Part shown: in pieces, positions 44,641 to 56,292 of the stretch
Layout: every line of letters starts with the position of its first letter
Numbering within the stretch: the stretch's first letter is position 1
NCBI GenBank assembly: GCA_010094025.1
Contig: ML991857.1
Coordinates: 1 to 64,000, forward strand
Reading direction: 5' to 3'
DNA length: 64,000 nt
From: Viridothelium virens
Taxonomy: Eukaryota; Ascomycota; Dothideomycetes; Trypetheliales; Trypetheliaceae
Made by a program: the position numbers and the translations under genes
Notes under the pieces: generated by a model
Seen by the model: the letters and a program-made list of their open reading frames with translations, nothing else
Told to the model about the DNA's origin: nothing
Database searches by the model: none

Positions 44641-46098
44641 TCACCCCAGCCTGATCCTTCCCAGCCTATTTCCTCCCATCGTAAACCCTCCAACACTCAA
44701 ACTCCCGGCCCCACCCCCTAAATCATCACCACCCCATCCCAAGGCTCTGTCTCTCTGCTCACTCACCCCCTGGATCCCTGCCACAACTCCGACCACTGTA
44801 TCCACCACCGTATTCCCGCTTCCCCTCCTACCGCGTCCCTCTCTCTCCTCCCTCTCCGCCTGCATCACTCTCATCATATCCTCCCTCCCCACCTCGCCCT
44901 GCCTCCGCGCCACGGCCTCCACCACAATCATCTTACCCCACGACGCCAAAAACTCCTCTTCACTCATACTTGCATAACACCAAGCCTCACTGAATGCCGG
45001 CAACACCTCCCGGTCCTCCTCCCCTTCCCCTCCTCTACCCCCTCGCCGTCCCCGCCTCGCCTCCATCCGCCTCACCACCTCCTGCCTCGGCAGCTTATAC
45101 GGCCACCCCACCTTTACAACCTCAAACCTCGCCGTACACAACCACAGCAACGGCCACGTGAGAACCCACAACTGCAGCACAATGCAAACCCAGTACACCC
45201 ACCGGTTCAGCCGCAGCCGATTCATCCAGTGGTCGCTATACACCACAAACCCCTCGTTCTCCATCTTGATCTCGAAGTCGATTCGTCCGCGGTAGTTCGT
45301 CCCGCCACGCACCATCGCCGTCAGCCGCGACGAGAGCAGCCCCGTGTCCCAGTCCGCGACGTGGCGCGTGAGGCGGAAGGTGCAGGGGAGGGCGGAGTGC
45401 GCGGCGCGGCTGCTGAAGATGTGGCACCAGGTTTTGAGGGCGTGGGTGCGGTCTTCGTCGGGGGTTGGGGGGGCTGCTGTGGAAGGTTGCTGCTGGGCGC
45501 CCGACTCGAGATCGGGCGGGTTGGCGGTGGAGCGATTGGCGCGTTGGCGGAAGAGGGTGCCGCGGTGGGCTTTGGTGTCGTCGGGGATGGTGGAGAGGGT
45601 GGGCCAGATGGTGCGGAGGTCGCCGAGGAGACCGTGGGTAAGGTGGTGGGTGCAGTTGAGGATGATGTGGAAGTCTGTGACGCGTTCTCGCTTGGTTTTG
45701 CCGTCGCTCTGCCGCTTGTTCTCGAGGTGGTGGCCTTGGAAGTGGAGCATTGGTCGAGGTGGAAACTTTGATTGGTGTTCGAGAAGGGCACAGAGTGCGT
45801 TTGGATCTTTTGAGAACATTGGATCCAGAGTGGTTTGCTTGGCTGAGGTCGCTAGTACTGCATCATGCCATGGAGGAGTCTCTGATGACTCTTGATTCGG
45901 GTCAGAAAAGATACCTAGTGGGTCAAAAGAGACGGTTCCAGGATTGTCAGTATAGTTCGGAAGGCCTCCGTTGTCAATTTGTTCCTCATAAGTATGAAGT
46001 GAGACTGCAGAATGCAGTGAAGCAGTCTCTGCCGCTCGTCCTTCACCTACTTCATCTTCATACGAAGGTAGAATTTCTGGCTGGGATGGATATCCCAT
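44641..46098 (-). CDS. Conserved fungal membrane-associated protein of unknown function
   Basis: A single frame of 485 residues. The N-terminus has a PPxY-like LPSYEDE motif, then a long disordered region. The middle contains the block FHIILNCTHHLTH, CTFRLTRHVADWD, and YRGRIDFEIKMENEGFVVYSDHWMNRLRLNRWVYW, directly followed by one helix (VYWVCIVLQLWVLTWPLLWL) and WPYKLP. The C-terminal third is Glu/Arg- then Gly-rich. Proteins with this YSDHWxNRxR plus helix arrangement occur in many Pezizomycotina, but I know no established function. The central part looks lumenal or peripheral to the membrane. The coding region is GC-rich towards the stop. Confidence 0.75.
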   Translation of the reverse strand: MGYPSQPEILPSYEDEVGEGRAAETASLHSAVSLHTYEEQIDNGGLPNYTDNPGTVSFDPLGIFSDPNQESSETPPWHDAVLATSAKQTTLDPMFSKDPNALCALLEHQSKFPPRPMLHFQGHHLENKRQSDGKTKRERVTDFHIILNCTHHLTHGLLGDLRTIWPTLSTIPDDTKAHRGTLFRQRANRSTANPPDLESGAQQQPSTAAPPTPDEDRTHALKTWCHIFSSRAAHSALPCTFRLTRHVADWDTGLLSSRLTAMVRGGTNYRGRIDFEIKMENEGFVVYSDHWMNRLRLNRWVYWVCIVLQLWVLTWPLLWLCTARFEVVKVGWPYKLPRQEVVRRMEARRGRRGGRGGEGEEDREVLPAFSEAWCYASMSEEEFLASWGKMIVVEAVARRQGEVGREDMMRVMQAEREEREGRGRRGSGNTVVDTVVGVVAGIQGVSEQRDRALGWGGDDLGGGAGSLSVGGFTMGGNRLGRIRLG

Positions 46099-47233
46099 GG
46101 CTTACAGGCTTTTACTCACAGATCAGAGTAAGGAAAACGGGAAATGGCAAAATTAAATGAGAGAGAGCAGCTTATAACTAAGACACTTACGAATGATTCT
46201 CTGGGACCGAGCTCAATTAGTGTGCATCATTTTGGCCCTCTTGGCCTTCTTACCATAGCTGAAATCCTCCGACGGGTGCCTATTAGCTGGGGTAAAGGGG
46301 CTTGGCGTAGCGCCACCATTAATGCGGGCTCGTATCTGAGCCCAATGCAGGGTGCTATTTGTGGTGCGACGTCAAGTTCCTCAAAATAATATAGGTGTGT
46401 AAGCAGGGATATTGTCTACAGAGCACAGGCAATGTCGGCAGAATCACTGAACAGCGTGATATCAATCTCTCGCCCGTCCGGGATAAAGGCTTGCAGCCGT
46501 TAGGTATGATCATATGGTTAGAGTAAATCATAGACCAATCGAAAAGTATCGCGAGCTCTGTTGGGTACAGCGTCTTCCAGCGTCTGGTGTCTACAAGTTG
46601 CATGAGTACGGTCTGATTCAAACAATGAAAACCACTGCGTAAGGAGGAAATTTGGAGAATTAAAGAGGAGCTCCTTGGGTTTCGACTCGCCGAGATTCAT
46701 GGGCAAATCTCTTGAAAAGGTTTAAACGACTCCGTTAAAGGATATCATAGACGCTAGAGGCAGGAAGATGCTGTAAATTCACTCCTGTTCAGGAACCAAA
46801 GACCGAGGTATTTAATAGCATGCGATCTAAGAATATAAACTATGAAATTCGCGTGATAGATAAAACGTCTAAATTTCAAGGATGACATGGCGAGGATCTA
46901 GACTTCGCCTTGTAGATAAATTGTAAGGATCAAACCTCAAAGAGTGCGAAAAAAAAAAAAAAAAAGATACCGTATTATAAGCCATATTTACAGATCGATA
47001 TATCCGACTTCAATCGCTCGGTTGGCACCGTCCGTGGATCTCAGCATGTGAATCATCAATAGATCCAACCACGGGTGTGAAACCCCATGCCGTATCTCCT
47101 ACGCCTCCGCCATCGTAGAAATTCGGAACCCGTTATTTTCGCCTTGAACGCCGCGGAGACTAAGTGATGAAAATGTGGGTATTTGAGAAAGAAGAGCAGA
47201 AACGAGTAGATTTTGCCTTCAAGGGCTCGAAGG
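46099..47233. other. Intergenic
   Basis: About 1.1 kb between two minus-strand genes. An A17 run lies at 46949-46965. No gene is supportable. Confidence 0.45.
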
Positions 47234-48720
47234 TCAACCGAAGAAGTATGGAATCGCCGCGCTGCCCAACAGTTAGCACATGTCGCACTTTCATTGATAG
47301 AGTCTCCAAGACTTACGCAATAGTGAAAGTTGCAGTCAATCCGATTAGCGCCTTCGATCTGGCCTTCAGCTGTTCGTGTTCCCTCACCGTTATCTTCGCC
47401 TTCTTCTCAGGCCTTGCACTGCTCGATTCTTGGCCCTCTTCTTCAGCTCCGGTGATCTCTTCTGCCTTCCTCTTTCCCTTCCGCCCAGCTCCCTTACCGC
47501 TAACCTTACCGCTATCATTGCTATCGAGCTTTCTCGCCTCCTCCACCATCTCCTTAGCCGTCCGTACCATCTCTTCTGTGTTTTCCGGGAGTGGTAGATC
47601 TGAATTACCCTTTGGCATCTCCACCTTGACTTTCGTGTTTGTGACTTCTTCGCCGTTTTCGGCAATCGCAACGCTCGTTTCTACGCCCACCTTGACCTTA
47701 TCATCGGCGCCGTCGAGAGCGGGCGGGGATTCGGCGATCGCGTCCTGGAGAGCATTGCTTGTTTCCCTAGTGCTGGCGCCGCGCTGACTGCCTTTTGGCA
47801 CGCGTGGCTTGCGTGGACTGGCTATCTTGCGACTTGGGGTGGCGATCTTGGTTGGCGACACAGAGCGCCGAGTGCGAGGGCGCGTGGACGTCGACTCTGG
47901 CACATCTGATTTGGGTGACTTGGGCGATCCTGCAGTACCATTGACGTTGGTACGCGTATTTTTCGCCATGCGGAAAATTGGAGGACTGGAGATATTATCG
48001 GAGGGGCTTTGGTGGACTGGTTCGGGATCGAGAAGAGCTTGGATCCACAATGTCATGGAATACTCGGTGCCAAGCTCAAGCGCTACGTTGCCAAAAGCAG
48101 TCAGAATGAGCCGTGACGAGTTGTATGCTGTAAGCGTGGAATGTAGGGAGCTTACCCTGATCCGGCGGGATCCAAACATTACCCGCGACTTCATCATCTG
48201 CCGTCGTCTTCAAGCTCGTGATATACTTCCGCTCAGCAGCCTCCTCTTCGAGTGATGCCCAGGGAAACGCGGCCTTGAACATGCCTGTCGCACTGAGATA
48301 ACCGTCACTGCTGCGTCTCTGTACACACAAACGCGTGTTAGTCGGAGAAATTCCGCCGATCGCGACTCACGAATCTCATGCGCTTACCATCAGGAAATAT
48401 GCTTCAGGAAATTTGCGATTAGCCTGCAGCTGGAAAATACCAGTGCCTTTGAGGTCGGCTGGCAGTGGCACGCGAAGATGCGCATAGTCAAAGACGCCAA
48501 GGTTCTCCTTCCTGGTCGCATTCGCTACGCCAACTTGACCGGGTTTCACATCGAGGTTTGTGCTACCAAGGCGACGACGTTCGACGAGGATCTCCACTGG
48601 ATTGTGTGTTAGTGTGTGATGCGGAGTTTTCAGGAAGCTGAGGCTGGACTTGCACTGCGGACTGTGCTCAGGCGTGAGAAGCGGGTTGCGCTTGGAAGGC
48701 AGTGTGCGTCTGGCAACCAT
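47234..48720 (-). CDS. bqt4: Bqt4-like nuclear envelope protein with KilA-N/APSES domain
   Basis: Exons (minus) 48388-48720, 48156-48318, 47317-48082 and 47234-47261 encode about 429 residues. Bqt4 tethers telomeres to the inner nuclear membrane in fission yeast. The N-terminus has the family pattern LVERRRLGSTNL, GVFDYAHLRVPLPADLKGTGIF and [36 protein letters not shown], then NVWIPPDQALELG, a KilA-N/APSES-like fold. A long disordered SP/TPxR-rich region follows. The 28 nt last exon completes a C-terminal membrane helix (LIGLTATFTIAAAIPYFFG). Exon 1 may contain a 66 nt in-frame intron with a weak donor (around 48600-48666). That intron would give LTPEHMEILVERRRLG and about 407 residues, closer to the family. 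Confidence 0.85.
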
Positions 48721-49743
48721 TGCGAATGTTGGTGATGGACTAGTGGGTGATTGAAGCTGGTGTATTTGATGGTGAGCGGTTCGACTCCGGGAAATTTAGA
48801 CTTGGATGCGCCGGCGCGAATTGAGGGTGAGATCCAAGGCCAGTCCCTGGCAAAGAGGATGTCGCAGCACCTAGAGAACCCGATTACACAGGTCAAAAGG
48901 GAAGCGAGGGCAACTCGATATGGCAAATGTGGAGATGGATCGATAAGAATGATGGTGACGATGGAAGTCGAGCTTATGCGATGAAAGGGTGGAAGTGGCA
49001 GGGTGTCCCCAGCCCATCAGAGCCAGTGTCCGTGTGTCCCTCCACCGCTGAGCTGGCCCGCAGTAGGAAGTGTAATTACCTTAGCACCTTAGTCTAATAC
49101 ACCCACTCCGTACCTAGACGTATTGGGGCAAGTGGGTGGCTGGGATGAGATGATCGATGGAGGAAGCAGTTGAAGATGGCTGGCATCCTTCGGTGCTTCC
49201 TCTATATTCTGTCTTTCTCAACGTGATCAATGCAATGATGAATGATAAGCACATAGAAAGATTTTCTGCTGCGACTCCGTCTACAAGGCAAGCTATTGCA
49301 GCATAACTAATAGGTGTTCAGCCAACCTCGTTTAATTGCCAACTGCCAGCTCGACGAGATAGTAACCCATCGTGCTCGAGTGGACCCATCGCATGTTTCA
49401 CTCTCAGACGGACTCACATGAAAAGGGTAAAAGCACAACAGGGAGGGAATACCTGTGCAGCATTTGTGAGCAGGGCGTGGCTTGGTGTTGTCCTTGAAAA
49501 GTGCTTAAGATGACTTTCGCTCGCCAAGCGGTGAGCCTCGTCGCACTCGCCTCGTCGCCTCTAAGCACTTCACCAACCCCACCAAACCCCATTCACTCCC
49601 TACCCATATTCTGTACTCTGTGTCCGTATTCTACTCCCGTAATTCTCTTCTGCCCAGCCTTGGCACACAGTCCAACCTGCGCAGCAAATTTCTGCCCACA
49701 CGGTCAACCTCAAATCTCTTGAGCCCGTAGGCTTCTCATCATC
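48721..49743. promoter_or_regulatory. Divergent upstream region of Bqt4-like and RhoGDI genes
   Basis: About 1 kb with no supportable gene; it must carry both promoters. Confidence 0.45.
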
Positions 49744-52700
49744 ATGTCTGCCGACCATCACGAGGACGATCTCGCTGTGGAGGGCACGGCTGGGTTCAAA
49801 GTCGGCGAGAAGAAAACAATCGATGAGTACCAAAAACTAGGTAAGTCATATTGGCTGCACCGGAATTCAAGGAAGAGCATCCACTCCATCCTCTGGAGAC
49901 GCGATAAGACGACTACGATTGGCGCGTGTGATTGGATCTGGATTTTGGACTCTGGTACCGCCCAAAGGTTGCACAACCAACCTAGGAAACTTCGACCTAC
50001 CATCCACCATAGATTATTACTTGACGTGCAAAGTTCCATTTGTTTCCTTGCACTATGACGAGAAAAGCACAATTCTTACTCTCCTGGTCCACGCCACCCT
50101 ATTTTGGAGACATTCATCGTTGGCCTTGCCAGCGAACTACTCTTCTGGAAACAATAGAAGGTTCCAAGCTTGTGAAGATGGCTCTCAACAGTGAGTGCGG
50201 ACATTTGCCAAATTGCTAGGAGTCCAACTGATCCCTCTTCTGATCTCTCCTTCGTTCTTCCTGATACCCTCGAAACTCCTTCCTGTCAACTTGGGAGTCT
50301 TCGTGCCGTAGATCAGACTATATCACAGTGGAAGACGTTGGACCAGAATCCAAATCCTCCATTTATTTTCGAGCTTTACCGGTGTACTTCTACGTGGACT
50401 CATTCTCCAAGTGTTGTTCTACGGCACACCACGATAACATTTGCCAGTGTTAGCTTGGACAGCGATTATACTTACCTTCGAAATCGAACCAGTTGGATTT
50501 GTGTCCTTTGAGCTCTACTGGTGGTCCTCCATTGCTTACTCTCAAGGCCTGCGTATCGAATCCACCACATTCATCCGCACACTACAGTACCTTCTTGTCT
50601 TATAATTTTAACGAGCATCACTACGTTGCGAGCTTGGAAGAGCCGGTCTCTATTTCGGCAGACTAGCTTCCGTCTTGTACAAGACGCTCGAAAATGGCCC
50701 CCAGTACCGATGACCATGCGCAAGATCCAATGCCGGGCCCTTCATCATCCCGTCGATATCGACTTCCAGACCTTGAGCTCGGATCTGCGGACTTGAAATC
50801 GCCGTCGGCTATTGCATCTGACAACCCAGAGAAAGACCAAGCCAATGATTCTTACGTTTGGCATGATGCTCAGGAGGAAATGGCTGGAAATTCTGGAGAC
50901 AAACTCAACCGTCTTGCACTTGCTAGACATCAGACCAAGCTGCCCTTACCCTCTAAAGAAATTCCCGAACATGAGCTTGCACGTTTTCGGTCCGCACGTT
51001 CCTCCAGATGCTTTCACAACGCACAAGAGTTTGACATCATGTCCAAAAATTTCTTTGACAGGCAACCAAGACTCAACCTGAGATACAAGGCGCCGTCTGA
51101 GAATTTGAGAGGCTCGGACGCACAAAGTATTCAGACATTTCAGACCACGCCCAATGCTTATTTCCTTCCAAATGCAATGTCCATTCCTCCACATATTGAC
51201 TGGATCACTCATGCCAGAAGGTCCTGTGGACCGGTGCGATCTGAACCTTCTTTATATGAGGGGCTGTCTGCTTCTCAAGGGCTTGACCATTTGTCGGACA
51301 CTGCACTTGCTCAGATGAGTGAATTCCATAAACAAGTCTACCACTCGTTATCGAAGCATATTGCGGAAAAGCAGTCAGGCCCGACAGCAGGCTCAAACGA
51401 ATACGATCCTTCACATCAATCCTCAGCCAACGACAATCATCTCAGGAAAGACAGCAGATGGAACGAGAAGCCTCCCTCTCCGTACGTCCAAGGCGGCCAG
51501 CCGATGCAGCAGCCAGGACAACATTCTATGTTGTGCGAGGATCGTATCAACGACAGGACAGTATCGAATTTGGAAGATGCTTCATTTCCTTTTCCAGAGG
51601 CACCTGGTGACCAAAGCTCCTCCAAAGCCGGAAAGCTACCCCTGTCTAACACTGACTCCTCAGAGCAAGCTGCTCGCCAATATTCTGTTGGTATCGAAGA
51701 AGCCACTTCTTCAGTGAACCTAGCGGAAAGCCCCAAAGCTCGCTTGATCCACAATTATCGGCCAACGTATTCACGCTCTTCCAATAAATCTTATGACAGG
51801 AATTGCTTCAAAGCAGTCGCGGAAGAAAGCCGGGAATCCAATACGCGAAGTGAAGTTGCTGAAGGAAGCGCAACGGATCAGCCAAAACTTGTTCCATACG
51901 GAACTGCGACTGGATACTTCGCTTATGATTCACGGAAGCCCCCTCGACCAACTATGCATCGCGGACCAGACAGTTCCGGTTCCGCCAACAGTTTCAATGC
52001 AAAAAAATTCACCTCGAAAGGTGTATATATGAGGGGTGCTCTTGGCGTACCGTCTCACTTGAAGCAATCGAAGCCGAAAAGTGAGGGGAAAGATTCATCT
52101 GCTCCAGACGATGGCGAGCAGCAAAGAGGGACTGACAATGATCAGCCTCCAGATCCTTCTGAAACCAATGCAAGTGCAGTTCCGGCCAAATCGCCCAAAG
52201 GGAAGCCAAAGAAACCAATTGGCATTACTATTGAAGAGCCTAGAGTCAAACCCTCGAAATCTTGGAGGTACTCAGAAGCCTTTACACAGATGAAGAAGCA
52301 TGAGGCCGGACTGAGAAAATTGGTTGCGAAGTTGGCGAGAAAGCCCTCAGTAGACGGTAAGCAAAGCACTGACATGGGGTCTAAGTTGACCAAGACCCGA
52401 TCGCCATACCCGGACGAAAACGTCAAGTCTGGGAGGGTCCCTCTTTTAGCTAAGAAGCTTTCTTCCAAAGTATTGAGGAGAAAGAGCAGTCCGGACTTAC
52501 AATTACATGTTCACCCGGCAGAGAGAGTTCCGCCACCTCCAAGTGCCAACGATGGAAACGCGGCTTCAGATATCAACAACAACAGCAGTATAGAGCTCAT
52601 CCGAATCCGGAGCAAGGACCCTCAAGGACGCCCATGTAAACCCAAGTCCAGAGCATGAGTACTGACGCGTGGTATCTCCTGCAGATCAGAACGACGAGTC

Positions 52701-53499
52701 CCTGCGGAAGTGGAAGGAAAGTCTCGGGCTCGGCACAGGCGAAGACATCAGCGACTCGAGCGATCCACGCCGCGTCATCATCAAGAGCTTGGGACTCGAG
52801 GTTAGCATTTTCCCAGTCCCCTCCTCTCTCTTTCTGCTCCTTTGCCCCCCCCCAAACCCGTTCCTACACACTTCCCTTTCACAGACGACTCTGGAAATTG
52901 ATGTGAGCTAATGCATGCCGCCATGGCGGGTTTCTACTGCAGGTCGAAGGCCGCCCTGACATCATCATCGACCTCACGGGCCCCGGAGCCGTCGAGGCGC
53001 TCAAAGAGAAGCCCTTCACCATCAAAGAAGGCGCCAACTTTCGAATGAAGGCGACGTTCAAGGTGCAGCACCAGATCCTGTCCGGGCTGAAGTACGTGCA
53101 GAATGTCAAGCGGGGGGTCATCAGCAACAAGATGCAGGAGATGATCGGGTCGTACTCGCCCAATACGAAGGAGAAGCCGATCTATGAGAAGAAGTGTGAG
53201 TTTTGTCGGTTCCTTTTTTTTTTCTTCTTCTTTGTGGGAGACTATGATGATTTCCACGGCCTCGTTGGCGGTTGCGACGAGGCGCGGCATGGAATACCGA
53301 AGGCAGAGTTCTTGCTCGTGCTTTATGAAGTCTCGAATAAACATGGCTGATACCCCTGCTCTCTGTAGTTGAATCCGAAACGGCTCCTTCTGGTATGATC
53401 GGGCGCGGCCACTACAACGCTGTCAGTAGATTCATCGATGACGATAAGCACGTGCATCTCCAATTCGAGTGGAGCTTTGACGTTAAAAAGGACTGGTGA
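49744..53499 (+). CDS. RDI1: Rho GDP-dissociation inhibitor
   Basis: Exons 49744-49840, 52685-52800, 52943-53195 and 53369-53499 encode 198 residues, normal for the family. RhoGDI extracts prenylated Rho GTPases from membranes and keeps them GDP-bound in the cytosol. Exon 1 ends with GEKKTIDEYQKL and exon 2 starts with DQNDESLRKWKESLGLG, an unbroken family match across the junction. The immunoglobulin-like part follows (VEGRPDIIIDL, FTIKEGANFRMKATFKVQHQILSGLKY, MIGSYSPNTKEKPI, GRGHYNAVSRFIDDD, LQFEWSFDVKKDW). The first intron is 2,844 nt, far above the usual fungal size, and contains a complete 654-codon frame on the same strand. The other introns are 142 and 173 nt. Confidence 0.93.
50694..52658 (+). 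CDS. Hypothetical protein encoded inside RhoGDI intron 1
   Basis: A single open frame of 654 residues on the same strand as RhoGDI, starting at an ATG in good context (GAAAATGG) and ending 26 nt before the intron acceptor. The protein is rich in Ser, Pro, Lys and Asn and predicted disordered, with islands such as YVWHDAQEEMAG, YFLPNAMSIPPHIDW, LVPYGTATGYFAYDSRKPPRP and KKPIGITIEEPR. It also has a basic helical segment WRYSEAFTQMKKHEAGLRKLVAKLARK. No known domain is recognised. Length, absence of stops and normal codon use argue for a real gene. Its own promoter would be in the 850 bp of intron before the ATG. Confidence 0.7.
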   Translation: MAPSTDDHAQDPMPGPSSSRRYRLPDLELGSADLKSPSAIASDNPEKDQANDSYVWHDAQEEMAGNSGDKLNRLALARHQTKLPLPSKEIPEHELARFRSARSSRCFHNAQEFDIMSKNFFDRQPRLNLRYKAPSENLRGSDAQSIQTFQTTPNAYFLPNAMSIPPHIDWITHARRSCGPVRSEPSLYEGLSASQGLDHLSDTALAQMSEFHKQVYHSLSKHIAEKQSGPTAGSNEYDPSHQSSANDNHLRKDSRWNEKPPSPYVQGGQPMQQPGQHSMLCEDRINDRTVSNLEDASFPFPEAPGDQSSSKAGKLPLSNTDSSEQAARQYSVGIEEATSSVNLAESPKARLIHNYRPTYSRSSNKSYDRNCFKAVAEESRESNTRSEVAEGSATDQPKLVPYGTATGYFAYDSRKPPRPTMHRGPDSSGSANSFNAKKFTSKGVYMRGALGVPSHLKQSKPKSEGKDSSAPDDGEQQRGTDNDQPPDPSETNASAVPAKSPKGKPKKPIGITIEEPRVKPSKSWRYSEAFTQMKKHEAGLRKLVAKLARKPSVDGKQSTDMGSKLTKTRSPYPDENVKSGRVPLLAKKLSSKVLRRKSSPDLQLHVHPAERVPPPPSANDGNAASDINNNSSIELIRIRSKDPQGRPCKPKSRA

Positions 53500-54028
53500 T
53501 GACGGGACAAAATTGGAGAAGCTGGAGTATTTGTGCTTGTGAAGGTGGCCGTAAGTTGCTATGCGTTGCGTTGAGATGTTGCTGGATGGCGTGATGGTTG
53601 ACTCGTGTGAGACGGAGGTTGGCTATCGTTGAGCAGCGCTGATATCGTACAACTTAATACTGGTTCTTGTCTCAAACTCGTCAAGCTATTTCACGACATG
53701 GACTTAAGGCTGCGATATTGATGGGTGTGATGAAAGCTCAATAATCACCCATGCAAGTACGCGTGAGGCTCCTTCGAAAGACTCAACTATGATGAACTGG
53801 CAACCAAAATTGCTACTTTAATGTCGGGATTATGGAGTTAGCGGCGTGTGGAATAGCTAGTCAAATGTCCAACCACAGCAAATATTCTATTAAGGCGGAA
53901 GAAATGTAGCTGATTGTATCATTGATTCCTTTATCGCATAACAAGTAGCACTAACATCATTGTGAAGACCTCATATCCCTCTGTGTAGTCAAGACCACTA
54001 CCTAATACCAACCTCCTCCCATGGTCAG
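53500..54028. other. Intergenic, tail-to-tail
   Basis: About 530 bp between convergent RhoGDI and thioredoxin ends. Nothing else was seen. Confidence 0.5.
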
Positions 54029-54691
54029 CTACTCAGCCTTCGTAGGCTCCCCTCCCTCCGTCTCGACCTCCTTCTTGATGGCGGCCTCGAGCACCTTCGG
54101 GTTGGCGCCGACGACCTCGGCCACCTTCTCGCCATTCCGGAACAGGATGAAGGTCGGCATGGCCCGGATGCCGAGCTCCTGCGCGACGTCGGGGACCTCG
54201 TCGACGTCGAGCTTGTAGAAGGCGGCGGTGGGGTAGGTGTCGGAGAACCTGAAGAACGACGCACCAGCGGTTAGCATTTTGAAATGTATAATTGAAGTAT
54301 ATAGGGAAAGAGAGAGGGGGGAAGGGAGAGATTGAGAAGAAGCTTACTTGACAACTTGCGGCGCGATGATCTTGCAAGGCCCACACCAGGTTGCGAAGCA
54401 GTCGAGCACAATCAGCTTATCTTTCTGTGCAAGGACCTCGTCAAATTCGGTCTTTCTGTGTAAATGCGCAGGTCCGTTAGCCGGTGTTCTCCTCAAGATG
54501 GCGCTGCTGCTTCTTTGATGGTCGACATACTTGCTGAGATTGTGGACCCCCTCTTTACCCATGATGGCGTGGAACTGGCGAATCCCCTGATAGATTGGTT
54601 TCTGAGTAGATAGTGTTGTGGAAGTTGAACCTCGCGCGGTGGTTCTTGTAGCTTGGAATAGACTTCGGCGTAGAACTTGAGGACTGAGCAT
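54029..54691 (-). CDS. Thioredoxin, mitochondrial type
   Basis: Exons (minus) 54531-54691, 54348-54455 and 54029-54248 encode 162 residues. Thioredoxin reduces protein disulfides with electrons from thioredoxin reductase. The active site is [10 protein letters not shown], followed by [33 protein letters not shown], which has the cis-proline. An N-terminal extension of about 45 residues is rich in Arg, Ser and Thr with few acids ([20 protein letters not shown]), as in mitochondrial presequences. A second ATG ([11 protein letters not shown]), exactly where cytosolic thioredoxins begin, would give a shorter form. The tail EGGEPTKAE extends past the fold. Two introns of about 75-100 nt, both phase 2, interrupt it. 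Confidence 0.92.
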
Positions 54692-56292
54692 GAAAGGGAG
54701 GCGGGTTAGCTGGAGGGACGGAGGCTTGATATAACACAAGGCAGGTAAAACAGAACGTTCAGGAATGGGATAGTGGAATTGAGGAGAGTGATAAATAGAG
54801 AAAGGTTGTGTAAGCAGAGGATGCGGGTATTTGAATTGAGTGGCAGGAATTGATTATTCAACCAGGACGGATGATGTGGTGATGTGGTGATGTGTTGATG
54901 GGTGGGATGCCGCGATCAAGGGCAGCGAGAAATTCGCCATTCGCCCTCGGCCCTTGCTCGGCCGGCATTTGGTGGCGGGGCAAATGGCTGTGCTCAGCAT
55001 CGAGAGAGAATTTAAGAGAGCTTGAATGACAAGGGGGAATTTGAATAAGGACACACCTTGTCTGACTTGGTCGTTAATCAATACTTGCGAGCAAGTTGGG
55101 CAAGGTCTAGATGTTTAAACATGTGAGCGCTCTCCAGCGTGGACCGGATTTGGAATCGCTTTTGTCAGCAGCAGGCTGGCTCACTATTTACCTAATCCAC
55201 TCGCCCTCTTGGGCCGCCGATGACGTTCATCGAAAACGACAAAGACGCGGGAAGAGCATTTGGCCTATAGGAATTGAGCTGGAGCAACATTTGCTTCTTC
55301 CCTGAGACGGATTGTTATCTCTGCATGTCAGACTCCTTGCATGTGCTACAAGACTCAATCAAAGCCAAATTGCTTTTCGCTGCCTTTGCATTCATACTGT
55401 CTGCTTGCTAAGAATGCTATCTGATCAATCTGCTGTCGAAACAGAACATTGTTCTAACAGGCACTTGTATTCCTCCATTGGGGTCTCGCCGACCAAACAT
55501 TTCAAAAGATCAGAAAATCAAGTGTCAAGAGTAGCGACTGCAAGACCACCTCTATTGCGTGAAGTAGGTCATTTGGTATCATCCGTTCCGTGCATCCCAT
55601 GTAGGATTATACATGTAAGCCGACAATCAATTCAGGCGCTCCCAAGAAATCGGCGAAAATAACAGCAACAAAATGTGGTATAGAGTAGTGTTACACTCCA
55701 GTGCGCCAAACAAACCAGTGAAAGCCTCGAAAACCGACCGTAACCGCCCGAGCGTCGTAGGGTAGATCTAGTAATTCAGTTTGTGCCAACGTAAAGATAC
55801 TAAGTGAGCCCGATTCAAATTATGGGATTGTCTTCGTAGAAATATGTGATGTGAGTCCAGATGCGGGGCTGCTTTGAGTCGTCGGGGGGAAAGTGAGAAT
55901 TAAAACTGTAGAGGGCGCGCTACATCAACCTCCAGGAGGCAGAGACAACGCAGTATCCACTAGGCCAGGACCATTCAAGGAGCGTAAGACCATGTAATAG
56001 ATGCCAGACGAGCAAGTTCGCAACACAGAAGGAAAGAAATAAGAACAGCCAAACTAAGGAAATTGTAAAGAGTGACTTGATCACCGTGGCATATGGCAAG
56101 ATCGTAGGTTCGTTTTGACAAAGGAAAGATAGATGAGCACGTAGATAAGGAAAATTCAAGGAGTGTGGTGTCTGGCTAAATGAAAGTCTTTTATGGTCTT
56201 TGCCCAATCATGGTCCAAGCCTCGTAGAGAAGTATTCATCCCGCTACTCTTGTATGGTCTTCGTAGCGCCCTCGATGAATAGACCGTAGCTC
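54692..56292. other. Intergenic
   Basis: About 1.6 kb with no supportable gene. A minus frame at 55920-56207 has hydrophobic composition but no other support. Confidence 0.4.

Noticed and set aside
48770-48800. GGTTCGACTCC resembling a tRNA B box
   Set aside because: The flanking bases do not form a T-arm stem and no A box or acceptor stem is present at the right distance.
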